A stretch of DNA of 64,000 nt from Nocardiopsis metallicus (GCF_014201115.1 NZ_JACHDO010000001.1:6138001-6202000); one strand, 5' to 3'; positions 18,174-26,941 are shown, numbered from the stretch's first letter. Translations and numbers: made by a program. The notes: a model not told the origin generated them from the sequence alone.

Positions 18174-19767
18174 CAGCGCTCTCCAACGACTTGAGGGCTG
18201 CGATCACCGTCGCCTGGAGACCCTCGCGTTTCTTGAAACCGTCACGAATCTCCAGCGAGAGCCGCTCGATCTTCTCGTTGAGCGGTTCCCCATCGTCTGT
18301 TGCCGCCACAGTGCCGACATACCAGTTCGGCGACAACGAATGGTCATGCTTGGCGATCTCATCAGTGGTGACTGACCTGCAGAAGCCAGCAACATCCTCG
18401 TAGGGCTTGTCGCCGCTTGTCTCGCTGCCGCGCCAAGCATGGTAGGCGTCTGCGATCTTGTTGATGTCGTCATCAGTAAAGGAACGAACCGTTCGCGTCT
18501 CCATGAAACCGACATGGCGCGCATCGATGAAAAGAGTCTCGCCCGTTCGGTTACGGGCCCTGGACCCGTTGGGAGTGCCTTTCTTGTTCTTGGTCAGGAT
18601 CCAGACACAGACGGGGATGGGAACGTTGTAGAACAACTGAGGTGGCAGTGCGACCACACACTCGATGACATCACCTTCAACAAGGCCCCGACGGATTTCC
18701 CCTTCACCGTTCTTCGTGCTTGTGAGCGATCCGTTCGCGAGGACGGTAGCCATCGTCCCCGTCGGGGCGAGGTGGTGGAGCATGTGTTGGATCCACGCAT
18801 AGTTGGCGTTGCTAGTTGGCGGCACACCGTACTTCCAGCGTGGGTCTTGTCGGAGCTTCTCCCCCTGCCAGTCGTCTACGTTGAACGGCGGGTTGGCAAT
18901 CACGAAGTCGGCGCGAAGGTCGGGATGCTTGTCGGCGTGGAACGAGTCGCCCCACTCGCTGCCCAGGTTCGCCTCGATACCGCGCAGAGCGAGGTTCATC
19001 TTGGCCAGTCGCCATGTCGTCGGCACCGATTCCTGACCGTAGACAGAAATGTCCGCGTGGGTGCCTCCATGAGCCCGCACGAACTTGTCGGCCTGAACGA
19101 ACATACCGCCAGAGCCGCAGGCTGGGTCGAAGACTCGACCGTGGTACGGCTGGAGCATCTCAACTAGTAGCTGCACGACCGAGCGAGGAGTGTAGTATTG
19201 GCCGCCGCGCTTACCTTCGCCACCAGCGAACTTGCCCAGGAAATATTCGTAGACGCGGCCCAGTACATCAAGGTCCTTGTGCTCTTCGGCGGCCAGGTAA
19301 GATCGTGAGAATACGTCGATGAGACCACCGAGCATTTCCGGTGTAAGCTCCTGGCGGGAGAAGTTCTTCGGCAGGACTCCCTTTAGCTTGGGATTCTCGC
19401 GCTCGATGGCTTCCATGGCCTTGTCGATGTGCGCGCCGATGTCAGGCTGCTTGCCAGCCTTGCGCAGGTCTGTCCAGCGGTGACCTTCCGGTACCCAGAA
19501 GACGCCCTCGGCTGTGTACTCGTCACGGTCCTCAAGCACCGAGCGCTTCGCGGCTTCGGTCGGCATGAAGTACTCGGATGACTCGTCGTCGACGAGCCGG
19601 GTGAGCTCGTCGTGCCGAACCATGAAGGTGTCGGAGACATACTTCAAGAAAATCAAGCCGAGCACGACGTGCTTGTAATCGGCAGCATCCATCGACGATC
19701 GCAGCGCAGTAGCTGCATCCCACAAAGTCTCTTCGAGACTCTGGGCCTGCTTCTTCTTCGGTGGCAC
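18166..19767 (-). CDS. hsdM: Type I restriction-modification DNA methyltransferase subunit M
   Basis: A 533-residue N6-adenine methyltransferase. The helical HsdM N-terminal domain (about 10-150) precedes the catalytic domain with SAM motif DPACGSGGMF near 220 and catalytic NPPF in FVIANPPFNVDDW near 300. The GTG start at 19767 follows AAGGAG. First gene of the operon, so methylation capacity is made first. The coding sequence is visibly less GC-rich than the left flank. Confidence 0.95.
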   Translation of the reverse strand: MPPKKKQAQSLEETLWDAATALRSSMDAADYKHVVLGLIFLKYVSDTFMVRHDELTRLVDDESSEYFMPTEAAKRSVLEDRDEYTAEGVFWVPEGHRWTDLRKAGKQPDIGAHIDKAMEAIERENPKLKGVLPKNFSRQELTPEMLGGLIDVFSRSYLAAEEHKDLDVLGRVYEYFLGKFAGGEGKRGGQYYTPRSVVQLLVEMLQPYHGRVFDPACGSGGMFVQADKFVRAHGGTHADISVYGQESVPTTWRLAKMNLALRGIEANLGSEWGDSFHADKHPDLRADFVIANPPFNVDDWQGEKLRQDPRWKYGVPPTSNANYAWIQHMLHHLAPTGTMATVLANGSLTSTKNGEGEIRRGLVEGDVIECVVALPPQLFYNVPIPVCVWILTKNKKGTPNGSRARNRTGETLFIDARHVGFMETRTVRSFTDDDINKIADAYHAWRGSETSGDKPYEDVAGFCRSVTTDEIAKHDHSLSPNWYVGTVAATDDGEPLNEKIERLSLEIRDGFKKREGLQATVIAALKSLESADE

Positions 19768-20069
19768 CCTCGCTCCTTCACAAATCGAGTAGTTTCATCC
19801 TGTCCTACACCACCGACAGGTCGAGGTGGGCACGAACTCGACGGCAGGGCGCCCTCCGACGTCTATGAGATCTCGGGCTCATGTCCGACGGACAACACTG
19901 ACGACCCGATCTTGCCCCCGCTCCAGCTCGAACCTTACGGCCGATTCGGTGTACCGATGCCTGCTGGTCGAGAAGCAGGGGTGTTGCAAAGCCGGTGACG
20001 GGCAGCATCACTCCTGGTCACGGGAGAGCGTCAGAGCAAGGAAAGCTCCTCGAGCACAACAACGGGGCC
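19768..20069. other. Gap upstream of hsdM
   Basis: The first 60 bases next to hsdM are AT-richer and should contain the operon promoter, but no clear hexamers are visible. The remainder shows only short open frames without a domain and grades into the transposase remnant. Confidence 0.4.
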
Positions 20070-20521
20070 CTGGTAGAAGGTCAGGAACTTCCATCCTTGT
20101 TCTCCCAGTTCAAAGCGATCCCCTGGGGACGTGTGCCCGCTCTGTTCACCGAGATCGACCACAAACACGGGCGGGTCGAGAGACACACGGTCAAGGTGCT
20201 CACTGTGTTCGGGTCGTCTTTCCGCCCGCGGAGCAGGTGCTGCGGGTACATCGGTGGGTCAAGACATCGGTCACAGGCAGGGTGCGGCGTACTTACGCCT
20301 ACGTCATCACGAGCTTGCCTGCCGAGCGGGCCGATGCCGCCCGGTTGGCTTATCTGGTGCGGGGCCATTGGCGGATTGGGGCGCTGCAGCATGTGCGGGG
20401 CGTGAACTTTGGTGAGGACGCCTCGCGGGTGCGGACCGGGCACGGTCCGCAGAACATGGCGATGCTGCGCAATCTGGTGATCCCACTGCTGACGGAGCTG
20501 GGGCACACGAGCATCCGCTGA
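20070..20521 (+). pseudogene. Decayed ISAs1-family transposase (C-terminal remnant, frameshifted)
   Basis: Two overlapping frames together read like the last third of an ISAs1/IS4-type transposase. The first gives LFSQFKAIPWGRVPALF and HGRVERHTVKVLTV, and the second continues with RTYAYVITSLPA, GHWRIGALQHVRGVNF and RTGHGPQNMAMLRNL, so at least one frameshift lies near 20215. The catalytic Glu of the HWRIEN box is replaced (HWRIGA) and the N-terminal two thirds are missing. CTTTGAAACAACCCTG at 20608-20623 resembles an ISAs1 terminal repeat and probably marks the old right end. Confidence 0.75.
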
Positions 20522-20632
20522 GGCGGGGTGCTGGGTGGCCTACGAGGCTTTCGCTCGCTTGACCTTCTCGGACTCGCGTGAATAGCACTGATACCGACCC
20601 TAACCGGCTTTGAAACAACCCTGGGGATACCC

Positions 20633-22111
20633 CAGGGCCCCGGAGTTCTCGCGGTTTAGATCCATACAGGCCGAGTTCGTCTGATGCCGTGTAGGTCGAG
20701 GACTTTGTCCTTGCCTGTGTGGGCTCTGCGCCCGGACTGTGTGTTCTTCCACCCCGCGGCGCTCAGCGCCTGGCGGACGATGTCGGTCAAGCAACCCAAC
20801 ACGACCGGGGCCGCCCCGGTGCGGGTGCGCCGGGCGTCTTCGTTGAAGGTCACGTCCCGCACGTAGTGCACCCGGTTCTCCACCGTCCAATGACCGCGAG
20901 CGTGGGCCGCCAGTTCCGCGGGCGAGACCTGGTGGGCGTCCAGGTCGGTGACGGCGAAGACCACCTCGCGGCTGCCCTGGGCCTTGCCGTGCTCGCGGCG
21001 GTGGCGCTCGATGCGCACCACCTGTCGGGCCCCGGGAAAGGCCAGGCCCGTCACGGCGGTGACCTTCACCGACCGGTGTTCTTCGCGTCCGTGGGCGTGG
21101 GTGGGGCCCTGACTGTGGGCCACCGGTATCTGTGACCAGGGCAGAGTGGACAGCTGGGAGTGCAGCCTGGGCCGGTTGCCCTTGACATAGATCAGGTAGT
21201 GGGCGCCGCGCTCAAGGAGGTAGGTGGCGTGGTCGGCCACGGTGTGCAGGGCATCGGCGGTGATGATCGCGCCCAGGAGCTCGGTGTCGTGGAGTTGGTC
21301 GAGCAGGGCGGTGAAGGCGCTGGTCTCACCCTTCTTGTTGCCCAGCTGGGTGCAGGCGGCCACGGCGGCGTCGTGGTGGCGGGCGGCGTGCAAGGACATC
21401 GAGATCGAAGCGCGGCCCTTGCGCGGTCGGGCGCCGCGCTGGGTCTTGCCGTCCACGGCGTAGGCGGTGTGGCGTAGCCGTGGGGGTGGCATCTGGCATT
21501 GGCGGGTGCGGTGGGACCGGCGGTGTTCGCGTTCGGGTGCCCCGCCGGGGGTGCGGGCCGCACTGTGGGGTGTGGGTGGTGGGCCGGTGCGGGTGTCCAG
21601 GGTGGCCAGGCCGGCCCGGGCGAGTTGGGCGGGGTCCAGGCGGGCGAGCACCTCGCGCAGGGTGCGCTCGTCGGGGATGTGAATCCGCCCTGTGAAAGGG
21701 CAGACGGGAAGCCCCAGGCGCAGGAGGATGGGTGGGGGTGCGTTGTGAGCCCATTCGGTGATGGCTGTGGTGGTGTTGTGGCCGGTGGTGGTCAGAGCGC
21801 ACACGCTCAGGGCGAGCAAGGCGGTCAGGGGGTAGCGGCGGCCGCGTGGGTGGCGGGGGTCGTCGATGGTGGCCAGGTGGTCCATCAGGTCCGGGGTGAG
21901 CGGTTCGGCGGGATCGGTTGTGAGAACGCCTTGGGAGCGAGATGATGACACAGCGGGTGCGGAGCCTTGCGGATAGTGGTGTCTCGACAACTCCATGATC
22001 CTTCAGGCCCGTGCCCGTTTTTGCATGTCAGAACCCGGTTATGTCCTCACAGGCGGTGTAGATCCGGCGTTCGTTACTTCCCCGACAAACCGCGAGAACT
22101 CCGGGGCCCTG
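20633..22111 (-). mobile_element. Intact ISAs1-family insertion sequence, 1479 bp
   Basis: Perfect 25-bp terminal inverted repeats (20633-20657 and 22087-22111, both starting CAGGGCCCCGGAG) bound a single transposase gene. The element is flanked on both sides by the 10-bp direct repeat GGGGATACCC (20623-20632 and 22112-22121), a target duplication of the size known for the family. Intact ends, an open gene and a perfect duplication point to a recent insertion. It landed at the tip of the older decayed ISAs1 copy. Confidence 0.95.
20656..21996 (-). CDS. ISAs1-family transposase
   Basis: A 446-residue transposase filling the insertion sequence; its stop lies inside the left terminal repeat. 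The N-terminal conserved box DPRHPRGRRYPLTALLALSV (about 50-70) is typical of ISAs1. Catalytic residues of the DDE fold can be placed at AYAVDGKTQRG, IITADALHT and GHWTVENRVHYVRDV. The protein is slightly longer than many family members because of a 30-40 residue Arg/Pro-rich insertion between residues 140 and 180. Nothing indicates damage. Confidence 0.95.
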   Translation of the reverse strand: MELSRHHYPQGSAPAVSSSRSQGVLTTDPAEPLTPDLMDHLATIDDPRHPRGRRYPLTALLALSVCALTTTGHNTTTAITEWAHNAPPPILLRLGLPVCPFTGRIHIPDERTLREVLARLDPAQLARAGLATLDTRTGPPPTPHSAARTPGGAPEREHRRSHRTRQCQMPPPRLRHTAYAVDGKTQRGARPRKGRASISMSLHAARHHDAAVAACTQLGNKKGETSAFTALLDQLHDTELLGAIITADALHTVADHATYLLERGAHYLIYVKGNRPRLHSQLSTLPWSQIPVAHSQGPTHAHGREEHRSVKVTAVTGLAFPGARQVVRIERHRREHGKAQGSREVVFAVTDLDAHQVSPAELAAHARGHWTVENRVHYVRDVTFNEDARRTRTGAAPVVLGCLTDIVRQALSAAGWKNTQSGRRAHTGKDKVLDLHGIRRTRPVWI

Positions 22112-22194
22112 GGGGATACCCGGGGCTGTTAGTAGGGTCGGACCGTGGCGCCTTACCGTGATCACTCACGACAGGTTTCCACGGCCCGCCCTCC

Positions 22195-22228
22195 GAACCC
22201 GCCGTGCGCCTTTCAACGCAACGGGCTC
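22195..22228 (-). ncRNA. Group II intron domain V
   Basis: Thirty-four bases fold into the standard domain V: a 7-bp lower stem beginning GAGCCCG (AGC catalytic triad), a 2-base bulge, a 5-bp upper stem and a GAAA tetraloop. This is the catalytic core of a self-splicing group II RNA. Confidence 0.85.
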
Positions 22229-22239
22229 TCCACGGTTCC

Positions 22240-23709
22240 TCAACAGGTTGCAGGTCGTGTGGTCCACGGGGTGGGAATCGAATACCCCCTGAACCGATAC
22301 CGGGACACCGTGACGTTGGATGCGCCACGGAAAACAGATCCCTGATAGGCGAGCCGCCACCCACGATCGGTGAACCGCCGCCTCAACTCACGCAGACCAA
22401 TATTGGAGTGCTTGCGGCGGATCCAAGAAGACAACCTCCACCAGGAAAAGGAATCCACAGTGGAGAACATCTTCTTGGACACACCATGACGGAAGTAGTT
22501 CGCCCACCCCCGAACCATCGTGTCCACCTCCGCGATCTTGCGTTCGGTGGCCGTGTTCCGGGTGGGTCTGTTCGTTGCCCGCCGCACCCCGTCCTTGATC
22601 GCCTGAACGGATTTCTTAGACGGGATGGTGTAGACGTACCGACGTCGGGTCCCTCTCTTCACCCTGCGGCGAATATGAAACCCGAGGAAATCGAACCCCT
22701 GGTCGATATGGACAACCCCGGTTTTCTCCTCGGCCAAGCGCAGCCCTAACGGGGTCAGTACCTGGCTCACCTCTTCTTTCAAGACCTCGGCCCGGTCACG
22801 GCTCCCTTGCACCATGATGACGAAGTCATCAGCGTAACGAACCAGTTTCCAGTTACCGATTCCCTTCTGGCGACGAACACGTCTACGGTATGCACTGGTT
22901 TCCCATTGCGCTGCGATGTATTCGTCCAGTGCTGACAACGCGATGTTGGCCAGCAACGGTGACAGGATTCCGCCTTGCGGCGTCCCGGTGATGGTCTCCT
23001 CTCGATTCCCGGACTGTGTCATCACGCCGGATTTCAAGAACGATTTCACCAGCGCGTTGGTCCGCTTGTCCTTGACCCGTCCTCTCACCCTATCCATCAA
23101 AGAGGTGTGATCGATCTCGTCGAAGCACGCTTTGATGTCGGCTTCCAGAACCCAGTGGTGGTTCTTCACCGGTGAGGCGAGGCTGTGGATCTCGGCGATC
23201 GCGTCCTGAGCGCGCCGGTTGGGCCGAAAACCATAGGAGCAGGGAAGGAAGTCCGCCTCGAAGACCGGTTCCAGCACCGCTTTCAGTGATGCCTGAACCA
23301 CTCTGTCGATCACGGTGGGGATCCCCAGCTTGCGCAGCTTCCCGCCCGCTTTGGGGATCGCCACCCGACGTACTTCACTGGGTCGGAATTCCCCGCTTTT
23401 GAGCAGGTCGCGCACCTGTTGGAGGAACGCATCCCTTCCGATACGGGATCGGACCATGTGCACGGTGACCCCGTCGACTCCTGCTGTCCTGGCACCTTTG
23501 TTCCGGGCGGTGCGTTCGAACGCATCGACCAGGAACGCCGGATCATAGACCAGGTTGAATACGTCATCGAACCTGCGTGAAGAATCCTCCTTCGCCCATT
23601 GATGGAGTTTGGTCTGCATCTTCCGTACCCGAAAGTAGGCGGTATCGGAATCCGGCCATACGATCGAAGCTCCGGTGTTCACCGGTGCGTCTTCGGATCT
23701 TGCATTCAC
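22240..23709 (-). CDS. ltrA: Group II intron reverse transcriptase/maturase
   Basis: A 489-residue intron-encoded protein. The GTG at 23709 is taken as start because AAGGAG lies seven bases before it; an upstream in-frame start would add 28 residues. Reverse transcriptase motifs include AGVDGVTV, YGFRPNRRAQDAI, FDEIDH, GTPQGGILSPLLANI and the catalytic YADD box, followed by the GIIM maturase domain (WANYFRHG, then WWRLSSWIRRKH). No HNH endonuclease motif follows, so retrohoming would use the endonuclease-independent route (inference). Confidence 0.95.
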   Translation of the reverse strand: MNARSEDAPVNTGASIVWPDSDTAYFRVRKMQTKLHQWAKEDSSRRFDDVFNLVYDPAFLVDAFERTARNKGARTAGVDGVTVHMVRSRIGRDAFLQQVRDLLKSGEFRPSEVRRVAIPKAGGKLRKLGIPTVIDRVVQASLKAVLEPVFEADFLPCSYGFRPNRRAQDAIAEIHSLASPVKNHHWVLEADIKACFDEIDHTSLMDRVRGRVKDKRTNALVKSFLKSGVMTQSGNREETITGTPQGGILSPLLANIALSALDEYIAAQWETSAYRRRVRRQKGIGNWKLVRYADDFVIMVQGSRDRAEVLKEEVSQVLTPLGLRLAEEKTGVVHIDQGFDFLGFHIRRRVKRGTRRRYVYTIPSKKSVQAIKDGVRRATNRPTRNTATERKIAEVDTMVRGWANYFRHGVSKKMFSTVDSFSWWRLSSWIRRKHSNIGLRELRRRFTDRGWRLAYQGSVFRGASNVTVSRYRFRGYSIPTPWTTRPATC

Positions 23710-24325
23710 CTGTGTTCTCCTTGGAATCGCTGCCGCCCTTCGCCATGTGACCGGCTTTCCCGGTCTCGGACTACTACGGCGTCTCCGCCCCACTGGCCTT
23801 CTTCGGTGAGCATCGCACCTATCCTTTCCTTTCTCGATGGCATCGAGAAGGGAAGGGAGTGAGGACCGGTGGTTCCCACGTTCGCTGTTCTCCGATCGAC
23901 GGGCGAGGTACCCGGCTTTACCCCCGCAGTATCGCCCTGGTTACGCCGTAGACCTTCACCAGGGCCTCCCTGCCAGATCTCACATACCGGCTCGGGAGTT
24001 TTCCACCACGAGAGAGAACTATGGTCCTCTCCGTTGGTGGATGCGCACTGCTTTCCAGCCCGGATCCACCGGGTTAGAGCTGGCGAAAAATTAGGGGGTT
24101 TTATGGCACCGGTTCCTTTCGTATACCGTCCCATCTCGCTAACCGCGGCATGACCCATCCGGTAGTACTGGGCCATCCAGGCATTGTCAGGGCTGCTTCC
24201 CGTCCTTGGCGGCGATCTCCGCTTCAGACTGCCCCTTGCTTCACCTTCTCGCTACGACGAGAAGGCGGCGGAGTTGCTTTCACCTCCACTCGGATATGTG
24301 TTTGAACAGCGCCTCGTGGCGCACG

Positions 24326-25310
24326 TGAGGTTTTCTCAGCGAAGATCATTTCCACTGCCTGTTGAGGACAAGAGCCGCACGGGCGATGTCTCCGATCCGG
24401 CTCGGGCTAAGCGTGACGTACTTCAGCGTCCGCCAGCGCTCCTTGAGTTCGGCGGCGGTGCGCTCACCGAGCGCACGCACGTGCCGCAACAGCGCGTTAT
24501 ACATCCGTGTGTCCACGTGCAGAGCCCCTTCGCCCTGGCCCGTAGGGCGCTTGATGGGGGTGTGCACGCCGATACCGGCGCCTTGGTAGCCCTTGTCAGC
24601 CAGGGTGGGCAGGCCCTCGGCCGCTGCCTTGTACAGGGCGGGCAGGGCGTGGAGGCGGGCGGCGGTGATGTCGGGGGTGGATCCGGGCTCGACTGCGGAG
24701 ACCCACAGCGGGGTGCCGTCCGGTGCGGATAGGAACTGGATGTTGCCGCCGAAGGCCTTGTGTTTTTGGCTGAACCACAGGTCGTTGCCGTTCTCGCGGA
24801 CGCCCGCGAGGCGGTCGGAGGCGATCAGCGTGCCGTCCAAGACTACGCGCGCTATCCCTTCGTTGTGGCAATTGGCCAAGACTTCGTGCAGGTCGGGGGC
24901 CTGGCCGGCGAGGACGTCGATGCCTTCGTGTAGGTAGCGGTAGCTGGTGGCCTGGGAGATTCCGGCGTCACGGGCCAGGCAGTGCACACAGCCGCGCTCA
25001 CGGAACCAGCGCAGCACCAGCACCGCTTGGCGGAACGGCCCGAGTGCCCGTGAGCCCTTCGGAGTGGCGATGCTTCGGCGGTGGGCGGCCAGGTGTCGGG
25101 CGAGGAACTCGACGATGTGGCGTGGGACGTCGAGGGTGGCAGAATAGGTGACCAACGTGAAGCCTCTGGTGGTTACGGACATGATCTTGTGGTGAGACCT
25201 GTCCTACCAGGGGCTTTACGTCTGCTCGCATCCAGGTGCCACTCGTCCGGCCCGGCGGGGATCCGAAAATCACCCTGCTCCGCAGAGATCATTTCGCTGA
25301 GAAAACCTCA
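24326..25310 (-). mobile_element. IS5-like insertion sequence, about 985 bp
   Basis: An 18-bp perfect inverted repeat (24326-24343 and 25293-25310, TGAGGTTTTCTCAGCGAA on the left) bounds one transposase gene. The neighbouring GATCAT also recurs near both ends, imperfectly spaced. No convincing target duplication is visible because the intron occupies the left side, one base from the repeat. Confidence 0.85.
24346..25182 (-). CDS. IS5-family transposase (DDE_Tnp_4 type)
   Basis: A 278-residue transposase. An N-terminal helix-turn-helix (GCVHCLARDAGISQATSYRYL, split here as RDAGISQATSYRYL near residue 70) precedes the DDE fold: VVLDGTLIASDR, FSQKHKAFGGNIQ, PGSTPDITAAR and LADKGYQGAG, with the last Glu expected in the final third. 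The single continuous frame means no programmed frameshift is needed. ATG start at 25182. Confidence 0.9.
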   Translation of the reverse strand: MSVTTRGFTLVTYSATLDVPRHIVEFLARHLAAHRRSIATPKGSRALGPFRQAVLVLRWFRERGCVHCLARDAGISQATSYRYLHEGIDVLAGQAPDLHEVLANCHNEGIARVVLDGTLIASDRLAGVRENGNDLWFSQKHKAFGGNIQFLSAPDGTPLWVSAVEPGSTPDITAARLHALPALYKAAAEGLPTLADKGYQGAGIGVHTPIKRPTGQGEGALHVDTRMYNALLRHVRALGERTAAELKERWRTLKYVTLSPSRIGDIARAALVLNRQWK

Positions 25311-25434
25311 GTGGGGCGGCCGATGCGCGGAGCACGCCTTCGGGAGGTGCTCAGCGGCCTCGAGACACGAGCGAGGCAGGGGAGCGCACATGGAGCGAAC
25401 CCAAGGTGGAATGGGCGCCCGATTTGTGCAATGC

Positions 25435-25459
25435 ACCCGCTCTGAACTGCGGGTTTTTT
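25435..25459 (+). terminator. Rho-independent terminator next to the truncated tRNA
   Basis: ACCCGC (25435-25440) pairs with GCGGGT (25449-25454) across an 8-base loop and is followed by a run of T. No gene it could serve is obvious on the plus strand, so it is probably left over from a lost gene. Confidence 0.6.
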
Positions 25460-25484
25460 GCGGGTAAGCGGTGTGATCACGCTT

Positions 25485-25523
25485 ATTAAAAGTCCGCTGC
25501 TCTGCCAGTTGAGCTAAGGCCCC
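25485..25523 (-). pseudogene. 5' half of a tRNA-Lys gene, broken in the anticodon arm
   Basis: Reading leftwards from 25523: acceptor GGGGCCT, D-arm GCTC/GAGC, anticodon stem and loop GCGGA-CTTTTAA-T, then unrelated sequence (AAGCGTGATC) in place of the 3' half. The upstream CGGTAGAGTTGTC promoter segment is still present. It shares CGGACTTTTAAT with the intact tRNA-Lys at 13.7 kb but faces the other way and has a different acceptor stem. A break at this point is typical of integrase crossover in a tRNA gene. Confidence 0.75.
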
Positions 25524-25750
25524 ACGGCGACGAGTGGCTCGGCGCCGAGACAACTCTACCGCAGTGGTAGGGCCGACGCAGAGCAACCTTGGGTGGGTGC
25601 CGGGCTGCCTGTCCCGTAGGGGTTTCGGGGTGCTTTCGGAGTGGCTGGTGTGCTCTTCTTCGGTGGACTGCGGGGAGTGGGATGATCACCGGGCGCCAGC
25701 GGGGCGATCTCCTCGTGTTGCGGCATGAAAAAAATACACATTGAGAAATA

Positions 25751-25765
25751 TTGCACGAAATGCAA
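25751..25765. promoter_or_regulatory. TTGCA-N5-TGCAA palindrome upstream of the TetR gene
   Basis: A short perfect inverted repeat in an AT-rich stretch, 27 bases before the TetR start codon. Position and symmetry fit an autoregulatory operator. Confidence 0.5.
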
Positions 25766-25791
25766 CTCTGGGTCGTGTAAGGGGAGGACCT

Positions 25792-26397
25792 ATGGGGCTG
25801 AGGGAACGCAAGAAGCTGGCCACGCGGCGCGCTCTGCGGGAAGCGGCAGTGCGGCTCACGTTGGAGCGGGGGCTGGAGAACGTGACGGTGGAGGCGGTCT
25901 CGGCCGAGGCCGACGTCTCGCCGCGGACCTTCTTCAACTACTTCGCGACCAAGGAGGACGCGCTCCTGGACAGCGTCGCCGTCTCCCTCGACGAGGACGC
26001 GCGGGCGGCGTTCGTGGCGGGCGGGCCCACGGGGGCCTTCACCGAGGACCTCAGTGCCCTGTTGATGGCGACTCTCCTGGCCTCGGACGACCTTGAGGCG
26101 CAGCGCGCGGATATGGCTTTGCGCAAGCGGCTCACGGAGCAGGAACCCCATCTGCTCTCCGGGCTGCTGCGGCGCTTCTACGACGTGGAGCGGGGCGTCG
26201 CGGTGGCGATCGCCGAGCGGGCCGGGGCTCCCGAGGACGATCCTCGCTCACATCTGGCGGCCGCGGCCGCGATGTCGGCCATGCGGCACTCCATGAAGAT
26301 GGCCCCGGACCGTCCCGGGGGCGGGATCGACGAGCTGCGTTCCTATCTCGGCGAGTCGTTCCGGATGCTGGGTGAGGTCTTCGCCGCGGAGGACTGA
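25792..26397 (+). CDS. TetR-family transcriptional regulator
   Basis: A 201-residue repressor. The N-terminal DNA-binding domain is clear (RKKLATRRALREAAVRLTLE, then VTVEAVSAEADVSPRTFFNYF and KEDALL); the C-terminal ligand domain is helical and not diagnostic. The ATG at 25792 follows AGGGGAGG closely. It is the first intact gene right of the island. No exporter is divergently adjacent, so its target may be itself or the MFS transporter 1.5 kb away (speculative). Confidence 0.92.
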   Translation: MGLRERKKLATRRALREAAVRLTLERGLENVTVEAVSAEADVSPRTFFNYFATKEDALLDSVAVSLDEDARAAFVAGGPTGAFTEDLSALLMATLLASDDLEAQRADMALRKRLTEQEPHLLSGLLRRFYDVERGVAVAIAERAGAPEDDPRSHLAAAAAMSAMRHSMKMAPDRPGGGIDELRSYLGESFRMLGEVFAAED

Positions 26398-26555
26398 TCG
26401 CGCTGTGGTCCACGCCTCAGGAACGCCTCGGGTGCCAGGGGCGTCGGACTCGTGCGGGGTCCGTGCCCGACCTTCAGGGGTCGGGGACGGAAGTCAGGGA
26501 CCACCCAGGGCTCTCCCCGATGGGAATCGTCGTCGTGGACGGGCAAGGTAGAAGC

Positions 26556-26816
26556 ATGAACGAGAACTTCGGGGGCAAGCGGCTCCAGCGCAGTGAATCC
26601 GACCGTTTCCTGACCGGTGTCTGCGGCGGTATCGCCGCCTACACGGGCATCGACTCCACCATCGTCCGGATCATCTTCGTCATCCTCGTCCTGCTGGGCA
26701 TGGCCGGTATTCCGATCTACATCCTGGCCTGGCTGCTGATGCCCGCCGAGAGCGAGCAGCGTTCGCTGCTGGAGCAGATCATCCGTAACTTCCAGGGAAA
26801 GCCGAGTGAGCACTGA
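26556..26816 (+). CDS. PspC-domain membrane protein
   Basis: An 86-residue protein that is almost entirely a PspC domain: LQRSESDRFLTGVCGGIAAY leads into a hydrophobic segment (IVRIIFVILVLLGMAGIPIY, ILAWLLMP) at about residues 35-62. PspC proteins sit in the cytoplasmic membrane and take part in envelope-stress responses, but single-domain actinobacterial versions have no settled role. ATG at 26556 with AAGG upstream. The stop overlaps the next small frame. Confidence 0.85.
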   Translation: MNENFGGKRLQRSESDRFLTGVCGGIAAYTGIDSTIVRIIFVILVLLGMAGIPIYILAWLLMPAESEQRSLLEQIIRNFQGKPSEH

Positions 26817-26932
26817 TGTGGAGCCTGCGCGCACACCCGGACTGGCGGCGGCGTGAGCTGTGCGCTCCGCGGGAGGACCGGGAGGCCGAGGAGGCCCGCG
26901 AACAACCCGCGGAGCACCGCCCCGAGCGTTAG
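26816..26932 (+). CDS. Small charged protein, coupled to the PspC gene (tentative)
   Basis: A 38-residue frame whose ATG overlaps the TGA of the PspC gene (TGATG). It begins MWSLRAHPDWRRREL and continues as a Glu/Arg-rich helix. The coupling and GC-rich third positions favour a real gene, but nothing is recognised and it is short enough to be chance. Confidence 0.4.
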   Translation: MWSLRAHPDWRRRELCAPREDREAEEAREQPAEHRPER

Positions 26933-26941
26933 GGGCGGCCT

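Larger units (their letters stand above)
22132..24324 (-). mobile_element. Group II intron, about 2.2 kb
   Basis: On the minus strand the intron appears to begin at 24324 with GTGCGCC, the usual GUGYG 5' end. It contains a reverse transcriptase gene, a canonical domain V (22195-22228) and a domain VI-like stem (arms near 22170 and 22145), ending around CCCTAC at 22132. The 5' boundary is well supported; the 3' boundary may be off by several bases. The upstream exon is the terminal repeat of the IS5-like element, one base away; the downstream side lies about 10 bases from the ISAs1 target duplication. Confidence 0.8.

Noticed and set aside
25311..25484. Hidden 3' half of the truncated tRNA-Lys or a tRNA intron
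   Set aside because: No sequence complementary to the acceptor or T-arm consensus was found in this stretch on the minus strand.
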